Positions 1 to 9,422 of a stretch of 64,000 nucleotides of DNA are shown here, piece by piece. The stretch is taken from contig CAVONV010000013.1 in the NCBI GenBank assembly GCA_963697355.1, forward strand, positions 186,001-250,000. The letters are read 5' to 3'. The stretch comes from CAVONV01 sp963697355. Its GTDB lineage: Bacteria; Acidobacteriota; Vicinamibacteria; Marinacidobacterales; DATDRI01. The notes beneath the pieces were generated by a model. The model saw only the letters and a list, made by a program, of their open reading frames with translations, made no database searches and had not been told where the DNA came from. The translations under genes and the position numbers were made by a program. Every line of letters begins with the position of its first letter. The stretch's first letter is position 1.

Positions 1-723
1 GTCATCTGCGAAGTCATGAAGGACGATGGCACGATGGCTCGTGTTCCGGACTTGAAGGAGTTTGTCAAGAAACATGGACTCAGACTGATCACTGTGGCGG
101 ATCTCATCAGATACCGGTTGCGCACCGAGAGGTTGATTACACAAGTGGCCGAGGCCAGACTGCCGACGCGATACGGAACGTTCCGACTCTTGGCGTATGA
201 GACGGCGACCGAGCCAGCGACTCATCTCGCACTCGTATTGGGAGACATCCAGCCGGGTGATACGGTCCTCGTCCGTGTCCACTCTCAGTGCATCACAGGC
301 GAAGTCTTTCATTCGGAGCGCTGTGATTGTGGTCCTCAACTCGATGCTGCCCTCCGCCGTATAGAAGAAGATGGTAAGGGCGTTCTCCTTTACCTGCACC
401 AAGAAGGACGGGGTATCGGACTAGTCAACAAGATACGCGCCTACAGCCTTCAAGACCAAGGGATGGATACGGTGGATGCCAACAAACATCTTGGCTTCAA
501 AGCCGATCAACGCGAATATGGCATAGGTGCTCAAATTCTGTCCGAGATTGGTGTTCGAGATATTCGATTGTTGACGAACAACCCTAGAAAGTTTGTTGCT
601 CTGGAGGCCTACGGCCTGCGTATCGTTGAACGAGTCCCCATCGAGATTCCGGCAACAGAGGACTCGGTCAAATATCTGAAGACGAAAAAAAACAGGCTGG
701 GCCACTTACTCGAAAAAGTCTAA
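1..723 (+). CDS. ribBA: Bifunctional RibBA, 3' part (GTP cyclohydrolase II domain), truncated by window start
   Basis: The frame is open from base 1, so the gene begins outside the window. The first ~40 residues (VICEVMKDDGTMARVPDL) match the C-terminal end of the 3,4-dihydroxy-2-butanone-4-phosphate synthase domain. The rest is a full GTP cyclohydrolase II domain: zinc-ligand stretch SERCDCGPQLD, the HQEGRGIGL loop near base 400 and LTNNPRKF near base 575. In this family the two domains make the two riboflavin precursors from ribulose 5-phosphate and GTP in the cytoplasm. The apparent internal ATG at 16 is not the real start. No other riboflavin gene is visible here; the partners, if clustered, lie upstream. 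Confidence 0.93.
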   Translation, partial: VICEVMKDDGTMARVPDLKEFVKKHGLRLITVADLIRYRLRTERLITQVAEARLPTRYGTFRLLAYETATEPATHLALVLGDIQPGDTVLVRVHSQCITGEVFHSERCDCGPQLDAALRRIEEDGKGVLLYLHQEGRGIGLVNKIRAYSLQDQGMDTVDANKHLGFKADQREYGIGAQILSEIGVRDIRLLTNNPRKFVALEAYGLRIVERVPIEIPATEDSVKYLKTKKNRLGHLLEKV

Positions 724-724
724 G

Positions 725-762
725 AAAAGGGGATAGGGGAGTCAAAAGGGGATAAGGGGATG
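725..762. repeat. Degenerate tandem repeat, GGGGATAA-like units, after ribBA stop
   Basis: Two 19-base copies beginning AAAAGGGGATA stand directly after the ribBA stop, each made of GGGGATA/GGGGATG-like units. No gene covers it. It is one of several short-period arrays in this window found just 3' of a gene. Confidence 0.5.
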
Positions 763-843
763 AGTTTCGGATCCGGATATAAGACTAAGGACAAAGGAGT
801 TATGCTGTCTTCATCTCCATATCGCTTTGACTTCTTGTAAGCT

Positions 844-1305
844 ATGAATGCGGAGTTTCTAAAGGACGTCGAGCTCTTCCAGGGGCTGAATGATACTCAG
901 CTCGCCGAGATTCTTCTGCTGGGTGCGGTCAAGGAATACAGCAAGGATGATGTGATATTCGAAGAGCACTCTCCCGGAGATTCTTTCTACGTGATCTACA
1001 GCGGAGCGATCCGCATCAGCAAGATCTTCGATCAAATGGGCGAGGAAGCCTTGACCGTTCTTCGTCCAGGGGATTTCCTCGGCGAGATGTCGTTCTTCCA
1101 GGACGAGCCCCGTTCCGCCCGCGCTGTGGCTCAAGAGGACTCTCAATTGCTCGAAATCCGGAACGGAGACCTCAAGAAGCATTTGGAAGCTCATCCTGAG
1201 GTGGCGCTCGTTTTCCTGTGGGCCTTTTGCCGTACGCTCTCACGTAGAGTCCGGGAGACGAACGAAAAATTCACGGCGCTCTTCGCTATATCCCGAGTAT
1301 TCTAG
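844..1305 (+). CDS. Cyclic nucleotide-binding domain protein without DNA-binding domain
   Basis: 153 residues forming one cNMP-binding beta-roll (about residues 8-120) with a phosphate-binding-cassette-like segment GEMSFFQDEPRSARAV. The C-terminus ends after a short helix, so the helix-turn-helix of CRP/FNR regulators is missing. It is therefore more likely a protein-level sensor than a transcription factor (inference). Similar stand-alone domains occur in Acidobacteria and Deltaproteobacteria. The ATG at 844 begins right before the conserved NAEFLKDVELFQGL start of the domain. A second, FHA-fused cNMP protein lies at 27987-28775. The ligand cannot be told from sequence. Confidence 0.8.
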   Translation: MNAEFLKDVELFQGLNDTQLAEILLLGAVKEYSKDDVIFEEHSPGDSFYVIYSGAIRISKIFDQMGEEALTVLRPGDFLGEMSFFQDEPRSARAVAQEDSQLLEIRNGDLKKHLEAHPEVALVFLWAFCRTLSRRVRETNEKFTALFAISRVF

Positions 1306-1501
1306 GCAAACCCAACGTCGCCAGAAGACACCAGCCCGGTGCATATGCAACACGCTTTCCACGTCGATGAGGTGTCTCACCCTGCGCGGTGTTCCACTTT
1401 TCGCTGTGGATTTGCCGGATGTTTGTAACTTTTGTAACGAAAAGGATTATGGTGAGCCGAGGGAAGCATGTCGATTGGTGAGGCTGTTCACCTCAAATCC
1501 C

Positions 1502-1530
1502 TTGACAATGACGCTGTGGTCTTCTAACAT
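1502..1530 (+). promoter_or_regulatory. Sigma70-type promoter upstream of ffh
   Basis: TTGACA (1502-1507), a 17-base spacer and TAACAT (1525-1530) stand 53 bases before the ffh ATG. The -35 is perfect and the -10 matches 4 of 6. It sits in a 278-base gap with no other gene and would drive ffh-rpsP-khpA-rimM-trmD-rplS. Rest of the gap: no clear RNA gene seen. Confidence 0.55.
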
Positions 1531-1583
1531 TAATAGTTGCACCATTTTAAGGGGAAATCCGTCTTTTGACGGCTGAAACATAG

Positions 1584-2909
1584 ATGTTCGAGCAGATTTC
1601 TGCCAAGATACAGGGTGTCTTCAAGAAGCTCCGAGGTGAGGTGCGTCTCACGCCTGAGCATGTCGAGGCGGCTCTCAAGGAGCTCCGGATGGCCCTGTTG
1701 GAGGCCGATGTCCATTTCGCTGTCGCCAAGAAGTTCTGTGCGCGCGTCGGCGAGAAAGCGGTTGGACAGGAAATCCTCTCTTCACTTACTGCTTCCCAGC
1801 AGGTCATCAAAATCATGCACGACGAAATGGTCGAGCTTCTCGGCGGAACTAACGCCTCTCTCGATCTGGGAAGTCGCTGGCCTGCCGTCGTCGTACTGGC
1901 CGGTCTTTCAGGTTCAGGAAAGACCACCACGACAGTGAAATTGGCTCGATGGTTAGCCGCGGAAAAGCGACACCCCGCCGTCGTGTCGGTCGATGTCCGG
2001 AGGCCGGCCGCTATCGAGCAATTGAAGGTGTTGTCCGGCCAAGCGGGTTTGCCCTGCATCGAGCCGGAAACGATGGAGCCCGCAGAAAGAGCCCGCAAAG
2101 CGCTTGGACATGTCCGCGATTCGGGCTTCGACGTACTCATCGTTGACACGGCGGGTCGTTTACATATTGACCCTGAATTGATGGAGGAGCTCCGGCAAAT
2201 CGTCGAGTTGACGACTCCAGCTGAGACGCTTTTTGTAGCTGATTCCATGACCGGACAAGATGCGGTTCGAAGTGCCGAGGCTTTTGCCGAGGTGGTTCAC
2301 CTCACCGGCCATATTTTGACGAAACTGGACGGCGATGCTCGAGGAGGTGCCGCGCTGTCCATCAGTGAAACGACGGGAAAACCCATCAAGTTCGTGGGTG
2401 TGGGGGAGAAACTAGACGCCTTCGAGCCCTTTCATCCTGACCGGATGGCTTCTCGGATACTCGGTATGGGTGATGTCCTCACGCTGATCGAGCGTGCCGA
2501 ACAGGCCGTTGACCAGCAGAATGCGGAGGAACTGGCCCGCAAGTTGCGTCGGCAAGAGTTGACCCTGGAGGACTTTCGGGACCAACTTCGACAGATCCGG
2601 CGTATGGGATCGTTGGGCGAGCTCCTGAGCTTCTTACCCGGGGCGGCTCAGTTACCTACCGAAGTGGATGAAGGTGAGCTCAAGCGGTTTGAAGCTATCC
2701 TGAACTCGATGACGATCCACGAGCGACGGCTCCCGTCAGTCATCAACGGGTCTCGCCGCAGGCGTATTGCGTTGGGTAGCGGGTGCTCAGTGTCAGATGT
2801 CAATCGCTTGCTACGCCGGTTTTCCGAAGCCCGCAAAATGATGAAAACTCTCGCTCGCTCGGGAGGAAAAAGCAAAAAGCTCGAAAAGATGATGGGACGT
2901 TTCAGGTGA
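1584..2909 (+). CDS. ffh: Signal recognition particle protein Ffh (SRP54)
   Basis: 441 residues, normal family length. N-terminal helical N domain (1-90), GTPase G domain with P-loop GLSGSGKTTTT (about 107-117), DTAGR (about 187-191) and TKLDGDARGG (about 245-254), then the methionine-rich M domain from about 295 with the RNA-binding segment INGSRRRRIALGSG. Ffh binds 4.5S RNA and signal sequences of nascent membrane proteins and docks with FtsY. It begins the conserved cluster with rpsP and trmD, and has a good promoter 53 bases upstream. The M domain tail KMMGRFR is typical. No 4.5S RNA gene was recognised nearby. Confidence 0.97.
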   Translation: MFEQISAKIQGVFKKLRGEVRLTPEHVEAALKELRMALLEADVHFAVAKKFCARVGEKAVGQEILSSLTASQQVIKIMHDEMVELLGGTNASLDLGSRWPAVVVLAGLSGSGKTTTTVKLARWLAAEKRHPAVVSVDVRRPAAIEQLKVLSGQAGLPCIEPETMEPAERARKALGHVRDSGFDVLIVDTAGRLHIDPELMEELRQIVELTTPAETLFVADSMTGQDAVRSAEAFAEVVHLTGHILTKLDGDARGGAALSISETTGKPIKFVGVGEKLDAFEPFHPDRMASRILGMGDVLTLIERAEQAVDQQNAEELARKLRRQELTLEDFRDQLRQIRRMGSLGELLSFLPGAAQLPTEVDEGELKRFEAILNSMTIHERRLPSVINGSRRRRIALGSGCSVSDVNRLLRRFSEARKMMKTLARSGGKSKKLEKMMGRFR

Positions 2910-2948
2910 AGGCGTCACACGAACACGAAGGAGGTGGAACAGTATCTT

Positions 2949-3185
2949 ATGTTGACGATTCGGTTAGCACGTAAGGGAAGTAAGAAGCGGCCGCACTATC
3001 GCATTGTGGTTTCCGACTCAGCACTGGGCCGTGGCGGTGACATCGTAGATAGTCTCGGAATTTATGAACCGAGACGAGCCGAGCCAGTAGTCAATGTGAA
3101 AAAAGATCGTGCAGAGTACTGGTTATCGAAAGGAGCGCAGGCATCCGATACAGTGCGCAGCCTTTTGAAGAAAGCGCAATCTTAG
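2949..3185 (+). CDS. rpsP: 30S ribosomal protein S16
   Basis: 78 residues starting MLTIRLARKGSKKRPHYRIV, the classical S16 N-terminus. An in-frame GTG at 2934 exists, but it overlaps the strong Shine-Dalgarno GAAGGAGGTGG (2927-2937), so ATG 2949 is chosen. S16 is needed for 30S assembly. It is second in the ffh-rpsP-khpA-rimM-trmD-rplS run, 39 bases after ffh, and the order is widely conserved. Confidence 0.96.
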   Translation: MLTIRLARKGSKKRPHYRIVVSDSALGRGGDIVDSLGIYEPRRAEPVVNVKKDRAEYWLSKGAQASDTVRSLLKKAQS

Positions 3186-3231
3186 GCCGAGCTCATCCAC
3201 TACCCAGGGCCGATTCGGCGGGAGGACGGGG

Positions 3232-3462
3232 ATGAAAGAATTATTGGAGCTCATAGCGAAAGCGCTGGTCGACAATCCAGAGCAGGTTAAGGTGTCGGAA
3301 GTTGGTGGCGAGCAGACGACCATTTTAGAGCTGAGAGTTGCACAAGAAGATCTGGGCAAAGTGATTGGCAAACAAGGCCGTACAGCCCGCGCTATCCGTA
3401 CCATTCTCTCGGCTGCGGGGATGAAACTTCGTAAACGGCTTCATCTCGAAATCATCGAATAG
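3232..3462 (+). CDS. khpA: KH-domain RNA-binding protein KhpA
   Basis: 76 residues making a single type II KH domain with the GxxG-type loop in VIGKQGRTARAIRTIL. This small protein is nearly always found between rpsP and rimM. Family members (KhpA/YlqC) bind RNA, often as a heterodimer with KhpB/Jag, and affect cell-size or translation control in Firmicutes; the role here is not known. The gene ends two bases before rimM, so the two are almost certainly co-transcribed. Confidence 0.92.
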   Translation: MKELLELIAKALVDNPEQVKVSEVGGEQTTILELRVAQEDLGKVIGKQGRTARAIRTILSAAGMKLRKRLHLEIIE

Positions 3463-3464
3463 GA

Positions 3465-4010
3465 ATGTCATCGAAGCCGTCTTGGGAAAATCTGGTCATC
3501 ATCGGGGCAGTGGCCCGGACCCACGGAAGGTGGGGAGAGGTCATCATCAACCCCACGACCGATTTCCCGGAACGTTTTCGAGAGCTTGAACGCGTTTACA
3601 TAGAGGATGACACGGGTCGAGTCGCCAAGCTTCACGTCGAGGGAGTTCGAGAGCAGAAGGGTCGACCTATCGTCAAGTTCCAGGGCGTGTCGAGCATCGG
3701 CGAGGCTGAAAAACTGGCGGGCAAGGAGCTCGGCATTCCCGAGTCGGAGCTCGTCGAGTTACCCGAAGGGAGTTGGTTTCATTTCCAGCTCATCGGTTGC
3801 CGGGTATGCGATCGCCTTTGGGGTGATTTGGGAATCGTAGAGGAGATCATGGAGACAGGTGGGACCGACGTGCTCGTCGTTCGTGACCCATCCTCTGGAC
3901 AGGAACAGCTGATTCCCTTGTGCAAAGAAATCTGTCGTGAAATCGATACGGAAAAGGGGCGAATCGAGATCGAAGCGCCGGAAGGTCTCGTGAGACTCAA
4001 TGCTCGTTGA
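3465..4010 (+). CDS. rimM: 16S rRNA processing protein RimM
   Basis: 181 residues. N-terminal RimM barrel (VIIGAVARTHGRWGEVI) followed by a PRC-barrel domain (about 95-175) ending PEGLVRL, which is standard for RimM. The protein binds S19 and helps mature the 30S head. The stop lies inside trmD (11-base overlap), indicating translational coupling. No anomalies in length or frame. Confidence 0.95.
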   Translation: MSSKPSWENLVIIGAVARTHGRWGEVIINPTTDFPERFRELERVYIEDDTGRVAKLHVEGVREQKGRPIVKFQGVSSIGEAEKLAGKELGIPESELVELPEGSWFHFQLIGCRVCDRLWGDLGIVEEIMETGGTDVLVVRDPSSGQEQLIPLCKEICREIDTEKGRIEIEAPEGLVRLNAR

Positions 4011-4773
4011 TATTGTTACCATCTTTCCGGATATGTTCGGAGAGGTCTTTGAATTTGGCATCGTTCGTCGAGCCCGTGAAGCGGGACTGTTGGATATCCG
4101 AGTCCATGATCTCAGGTCATGGACTCGGGATCGCCATCGGGCCACCGATGATGTTCCCTATGGGGGTGGTCCGGGAATGGTTATGAAGCCGGAACCGCTG
4201 GTGGATGCCGTCGAATCGGTCGTTCGAAGAGATATTCCGCGCGAAAGCCGGGACATCATTTTGCTTTCACCGCGTGGCAAGCTCCTGCAACAAGAGGGTG
4301 TCAGGCAAATCTCGATGAAGAAACAAATCGTTCTCGTTTCGGGACGATATGAAGGTGTCGATGAACGGTTTCTGTTTCTGACGGGGGCAAGGGAGGTCTC
4401 TATTGGAGACTATGTGTTGTCGGGGGGAGAGATTCCGGCGATGGTACTGGTTGACGGTGTGACCCGTCTGTTGCCCGGTGCCATTTCGGACCCGGAGTCC
4501 CATCGCGAGGACTCATTTAGCCGCGGACTTCTCGACTTCCCCCACTACACCCGTCCCGCGTGCTTTCGCGACATGAGTGTTCCGGAGACTCTGTTGTCGG
4601 GAAATCATGCGGCGGTCCGACGCTGGAGGAAGCACCGTGCCATCGAGGACACGATGTCTCGACGCCCCGAGCTTCTGTCAGAGGCGCGCTTGGATGACGA
4701 AGAACGCTCTATCCTAGAAGAGCAGAATCTGATCCCGTCGATGGATGGAACGAAAACTAGGAGAACTCAATAA
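4000..4773 (+). CDS. trmD: tRNA (guanine-N1)-methyltransferase TrmD
   Basis: 257 residues, a usual TrmD size. The trefoil-knot SAM-binding region is seen as SIGDYVLSGGEIPAM followed by the DPESHREDSF segment, with the start MLVDIVTIFPDMF. TrmD makes m1G37 in tRNAs for Leu, Pro and Arg, which prevents +1 frameshifting. It overlaps rimM and is followed by rplS 20 bases later, the standard arrangement. Confidence 0.96.
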   Translation: MLVDIVTIFPDMFGEVFEFGIVRRAREAGLLDIRVHDLRSWTRDRHRATDDVPYGGGPGMVMKPEPLVDAVESVVRRDIPRESRDIILLSPRGKLLQQEGVRQISMKKQIVLVSGRYEGVDERFLFLTGAREVSIGDYVLSGGEIPAMVLVDGVTRLLPGAISDPESHREDSFSRGLLDFPHYTRPACFRDMSVPETLLSGNHAAVRRWRKHRAIEDTMSRRPELLSEARLDDEERSILEEQNLIPSMDGTKTRRTQ

Positions 4774-4792
4774 ATATCAAATGTGAGAGGCG

Positions 4793-5146
4793 ATGAAAAT
4801 GAGTGTGATGGATAAATTGAATGCGCGTGAGATGCGCAATGATCTCCCAGATCTCAGGATTGGGGATACGGTCAAGGTGCACGTCAAAGTCAAGGAAGGT
4901 GAAAAAGAGAGGCTCCAGCTCTTCGAGGGGATGATCATCGCCCTCAAACATGGAGGTCCGGCGGCGACGATGACGGTGCGCAAGACGTCGTTCGGGCAAG
5001 GAGTCGAGAGAATTTTCCCTTTGCATGCGCCAGTCGTCCAAAAAGTGGAGGTCGTGAGGTCCCATCACGTGCGCCGCGCGAAGCTCTACTTCATGCGAGA
5101 GCGAAAAGGAAAAGCAGCCCGGTTGAAAGAAAAGAGACGCGCCTAG
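4793..5146 (+). CDS. rplS: 50S ribosomal protein L19
   Basis: 117 residues with the L19 signatures RIGDTVKVHVKVKEGEKER and the C-terminal RRAKLYFMRER(K)GKAARLKE. L19 sits at the 30S-50S interface. ATG 4793 follows a GAGAGGCG ribosome site; a second ATG at 4802 would shorten it by three residues. Last gene of the ffh-rplS run; no strong terminator hairpin seen after it. Confidence 0.95.
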   Translation: MKMSVMDKLNAREMRNDLPDLRIGDTVKVHVKVKEGEKERLQLFEGMIIALKHGGPAATMTVRKTSFGQGVERIFPLHAPVVQKVEVVRSHHVRRAKLYFMRERKGKAARLKEKRRA

Positions 5147-5207
5147 TTATTGTTGGTGATTAGACGAGCAATGCAATGGCGATCGGCTGAGTTGAATCGA
5201 GCTTGAA

Positions 5208-8200
5208 ATGGCCAAGCTGAACAAAGATCGGATCCAAAGAGCCGCCGAGAAATACATCCGCTCGGGCAACAACAAGAAGGCGGTCGAAGAATACGAGAAG
5301 TGGATCTCCGTCAACCCCAAGGACTGGAACATGGTCCGGTTGGCTGCCGATCTGTATGCCCGTATGGGTCAGAAAGAGGAGGCCATCAAGAAGTACACGC
5401 ATATCGCGGAGTACTACCGGAACGATGGATTCAACGTCCGGGCTATCGCCACCTACAAGATGATCCTTCGGCTCGATACGCACAACGAAAGAGCCATGGC
5501 CAATTTGGCCGACCTCCAGGTCGCCCAAGGCCTTCTCATGGAGGCGAAGTCTCAATATCAGACTCTCGTTGAGCTCTACAACAAGTCGGGTCAAAAGAAA
5601 CGCGCGAAAGAAGTCTTCAAGAAGTTGGCGGATATCGACCCGGCCGACCTCAAAGTTCGGTACAAATACGCGGAGTTCCTTGATCGGCAGGGTCAGGCCG
5701 AAGAGGCGATAACGGAGTACGTCGGGATCGCCGACGAGTTCATTAACAACGGTCTCGTTCCCGAAGCCATGCAAATCATGGAAAAGGGACTTCGCATCGA
5801 CAGTTACAACCGCTCTTTGAGATGCAAACTCGCCCAAGCATCGGTCCTTCAGGGAGACTACGCAAGGGCAATCCAGCTACTCGGTGAGATCCGAGACAAA
5901 TACCCGGAAGACCTGGAGCTTCTGACCCGGCTGGGTGAAGCTTACATGGGAGCGGGAAATCTCGCTGAAGCGGAAGCTACTTTCGGGCGTCTTGCTGAGC
6001 TAGATGCCGACAATCCGGATCACACAGCCCGGAGAGCGGAGTTGGCAATCGGCCAGGCTGATTTCGAAAATGCCCTGCAGTTGTTGACTCCTCTAGTCGA
6101 CAGGTTTGTGGGGGGCGGTGACGGGGACAAGGCCTCCGTCCTGCTCCAAAAAGTCCTCAACAAAGACCCGCACCATGTGAAGACACTGCGTGAAGCTTGC
6201 TGAGATACACACGGTTCTCAAGAATGAGCAGGCGCGTCTGTCCGCCTACGACCAGCTATGCGAGGCTTACACTCAACACGGCAACTATGAAAAGGCCGTA
6301 GACGTCGCCGAGCAACTCATCGACCTCGAGCCCGAAAACTCGCAGCACAAAGACCGGCTGCGTTTCCTCAAGTCTAAACTCGGTGAAGATACCTCTCCTG
6401 CCGAAGAGCCGGTAGCCCCCTCGCCCGCATCGAGTGTGGATATCGAGCCACCGGGCCTCGAATCAATGGACGTTGTCGAGGGATTCAGTGAGCAAATCTC
6501 AGACACTGAGTTCTCGGAATTGGGGGGAACGAGAGCCAGTCGATTTGGATACGGAATCGGTCCACTCACTTACCGCAGAAGACGAGGAGAACATCAAGGA
6601 GAAGCTGACCGAAGCCGAAGTCTTCGTCCGATACGGACTGGTAGACAAAGCGGTCGATCAGCTGAAGGATATTCTCGAGAGCTTTCGCTTTCATGTGGAC
6701 GCTCGGGAGAAGCTTATCGAGATTTACAAAGACCAGGGAATGAATCGTGAGGCTGGCGAACAGATGGTGTCCCTGGCTCGTGTTCAGCAGCGTCTCGGGG
6801 AACCGGAGACCGCGGAGCAACTTCTCCAGGAAGCCCGGGCGCTGGGTTCGGATGTGGAGTTTCCTGTCCAACCTACCGTTGCGGAGGAGGAAGAGATTGA
6901 GCTCACACTCACGCCAGAGGAGGATTTGAGCGGCTCCGGTCTGGAAACGGATTTCGTCGCGGAGTCGGCAGATGAAGCTTTCGAGGAAGAGGTGCCTATC
7001 TCCTTGGATTCGGCATCGTTCGCCGCACTCGACGTAGAGGCGGCCGATGGGACCGATACGGCCGCAGAGGCTGAAGGTGTCGAGCTGAACTTGGATACGC
7101 ACGACGAATTCCAAATCGACGTCGATTTGGATGGTGGTATCAATGCTCCCTCTGGGGATGCTATCGGTGTTGTTCCGGAGGATGAGCTCGACATAGAGGA
7201 GGACATACCGGGCGTTTATGTAGAGGACAAGATTCGCGACGAAGCAGACGTGCCGACCGGCAAGCACGTGGCCGTCGAGGACGAGATTCGGGACCAAGCA
7301 GATGTGCCGACGGGTAAGCACTTAGCCCTCGAGGATGAGATGCCCGTCCAAGCTGACGTTTCCTTGGCGGATGAAATATTGGTCGAGGAACCGATACTCA
7401 TCTCGGAGGATGTTCCAGTCGCCGAGAGCATTTCGGTCGAGGAAGCAGAACCGGCCATCATCGCGGATATCGATTCTCGAGAGAGTGCAGTGGAAGAGGA
7501 TTTTGCTCTCGACGACGAGCCGATCGAGGCCTTGCAGGAGCTTTCCCTGCCGACCGGTGACGAAGACGAAGAAGCGATTGAGTTGGAGATTCCCACGGCT
7601 GAGCCGACCCGAACCGACGAAATCCCCGTCATGGATACGGGTGAGGACCTAGGAGTCGCTGCCCAGGAACAAGGAGATGAGATTTCCGTCGAGCTCTCCG
7701 ATGTGATTTCAGAGTCGTCGTCAGCGGAGCTCGAGATCCAGGAGATGCTTTCCGCTGAACAGTCCTCGCCGGAGCTCGAGATCCCGGAGATGCTGTCGGC
7801 TGAACAGTCCTCGCCGGAGCTCGAGATCCCGGAGATGCTGTCGGCTGAACAGTCCTCGCCGGAGCTCGAGATCCCGGAGATGCTGTCGGCTGAACAGTCC
7901 TCACCGGAGCTCGAGATCCCGGAGATGCTTTCTACGGAACAGGCCACGCCGGACCTCAAAATCCTCGAGGGGCCTACAGCTGAACAATCCTCGCCAGAGC
8001 TCGAGATCTCAGAAATTCTTTCTCCCGAGCCTGCGCCATTACCAACGAACGAGACGGATGTCTCAGCCGAGCTTCAGGAAGTGGACGAGTACATCGCTTT
8101 GGGGCTCTATGAAGATGCTCGGGACAATCTTCGCGAGCTCTTGAAGGTGTACCCCGAGGATCCAAATATCATTGAGAAAATAGAGGAGCTAGGATTTTCG

Positions 8201-8977
8201 TCGGCCCAGATCAAGAAGGAAGCGGAGGTCTCGGGCATAGTGGCGGAATCCTCCGTCTCCCCGCCCATGCTCGAGATCGAAGAAGCGCATGCGCCTGTTG
8301 GCTCTCGCGCGAGCGAAGCAAAGGCGGCTCCCCAGATTCAGGCAGAGCAACCTATCTCCATCGAAGACTTGAGCGACTCGGAGCTCGCAACAGAGCCATT
8401 GGAGACCGTGCTGACCCCTACCGCAGAAGACGCTCCCGAGCCTTTTGTCGACCTCGCTTCTGCCTTGTCCCAAGAGATGTTCGGAACACAAAGCGCGGTT
8501 TCGGAGGAGGAAGCTCGTGAAGAGCCAGCCGGAGCCATCAGTGACCCCGGGCTCGATGAGATCTTCAGGGAGTTCAAAAAGGGTGTGGAGAAGCAGCTCG
8601 GCACGGAGGACTATGATACTCGCTACAACTTGGGGATTGCCTACAAGGAAATGGGCCTTCTCGATGAAGCCATTGCTGAGTTCCAACTGGCAGCAAAAGA
8701 CGAAGCACGTCTCCTCGAGTGTTGCAGCATGCTGGGTTTGTGTTTCATGGAAAAGGGCATGCCCGAAATCGCTATCAAATGGTTCGAGAAAGGACTCTCG
8801 GCTTCGGGCCGTAACGAGGAGGAGTACCACGGCTTGAGGTATGACCTTGCGCAGGCCCACGAAGCCTCGGGGAGTCCGGAAATGGCTCTCGAGTTGTACA
8901 TGGATATCTATCGCGTCAACGCCCGTTTCCGAGACGTCAAGGAGCGGGTTCGTGATCTACAGGCCGCAAATAACTAG
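5208..8977 (+). CDS. Very large TPR protein with acidic tandem repeats; reading frame broken twice
   Basis: Read as one protein of about 1,256 residues this gene has three parts: an N-terminal run of TPRs (5208 to about 6370), a long Asp/Glu-rich low-complexity middle with tandem repeats, and C-terminal TPRs (about 8570-8960). As deposited it is split over three frames. Removing one base at about 6192 joins ...HHVKTLR to KLAEIHTVLKNEQ, restoring a TPR. Removing one G from the run of six at 6522-6527 joins ...TEFSELG to EREPVDLDTESVHS. No signal peptide or membrane segment, so cytoplasmic. TPR plus acidic layout recalls FimV-type polar scaffolds (weak analogy). The breaks look like sequence errors. 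Confidence 0.75.
7220..7373 (+). repeat. 54-bp coding tandem repeat (18 residues)
   Basis: Inside the large TPR gene, the unit VEDEIRDQADVPTGKHLA occurs in two near-identical 54-base copies from 7220, plus a third, diverged partial copy from 7328. It keeps the reading frame and the acidic character of the linker. Confidence 0.7.
7727..8041 (+). repeat. 45-bp coding tandem repeat (15 residues), about seven copies
   Basis: Unit ELEIPEMLSAEQSSP repeated head to tail. The three central copies are almost identical at DNA level and the outer ones are diverged (for example ELEISEILSPEPAPL), which suggests expansion from the centre. The unit length is a multiple of three, so copy-number changes would keep the frame. 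Confidence 0.85.
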
Positions 8978-9014
8978 CGGCGTCACGTCAGCATTCACAA
9001 TCAACAGGATTGGT

Positions 9015-9359
9015 ATGATGGATCGACATTGGTACGTGCTCTACGTGCTGGTGTGTTTAGAGGTGGGCATCTTTCTCACTCTCGTACCCTGGTCCGTCAT
9101 ATGGGAAAGGAACTACTTTCTTCAAGTCTATCCCACCTTGAGGCCCTTGTTCCTCGACCCTTCGCTGCGCGGGGCGGTGTCCGGATTGGGTGTGGCGAAC
9201 ATTTTTGTCGTGCTTCATGAAGTCATGGCGCGTCGTCGTCAATCCGCTCTATCGTCGCGAGAGCTCTATCCCGGCGGACTCCACGTAATGACAGAATCAC
9301 GTCGAGAGAAGGACAACCCGGAGTCCCCCGCACTCGTGACCCAAGAAAAACGACCTTAG
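9015..9359 (+). CDS. Small membrane protein, unknown function
   Basis: 114 residues from the ATG at 9015. The frame is open further upstream but overlaps the TPR gene, so that part is unlikely. Two hydrophobic segments: WYVLYVLVCLEVGIFLTLVP (about 5-24) and a second near 55-75 (LRGAVSGLGVANIFVVLHEV), then a hydrophilic tail. A weak AGGA lies 6 bases upstream. Comparable small proteins of unknown role occur in Acidobacteria genomes (memory, unverified). The next gene begins 63 bases later after a short repeat array. Confidence 0.7.
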   Translation: MMDRHWYVLYVLVCLEVGIFLTLVPWSVIWERNYFLQVYPTLRPLFLDPSLRGAVSGLGVANIFVVLHEVMARRRQSALSSRELYPGGLHVMTESRREKDNPESPALVTQEKRP

Positions 9360-9362
9360 TAC

Positions 9363-9411
9363 CTGACTTCTTGGATTCTAGATTTCTCGAATTCTCGAGT
9401 TCTTGATTTCC
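9363..9411. repeat. 8-bp degenerate tandem array (TTCTTGA family)
   Basis: Octamers CTTCTTGG, ATTCTAGA, TTTCTCGA, ATTCTCGA, GTTCTTGA in register, starting two to four bases after the stop of the small membrane protein. Same family as arrays at 23825-23866, 34783-34831, 48702-48856 and 49700-49777. Confidence 0.7.
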
Positions 9412-9422
9412 CTAGCACTTTC

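Noticed and set aside
844..1305. CRP/FNR transcription factor
   Set aside because: The helix-turn-helix domain is missing; the protein ends after the nucleotide-binding domain.
1306..1500. 4.5S RNA or other structured RNA before ffh
   Set aside because: No conserved GGAA/GNRA-type apical structure could be made out; only a promoter is supported.
7216..7959. Ser-rich open frames with repeats antisense to the large TPR gene
   Set aside because: Their repeats are the complement of the 45-bp and 54-bp coding repeats, not an independent gene.
9363..9411. Insertion sequence ends
   Set aside because: No transposase, target duplication or terminal inverted repeats accompany any of the short arrays.
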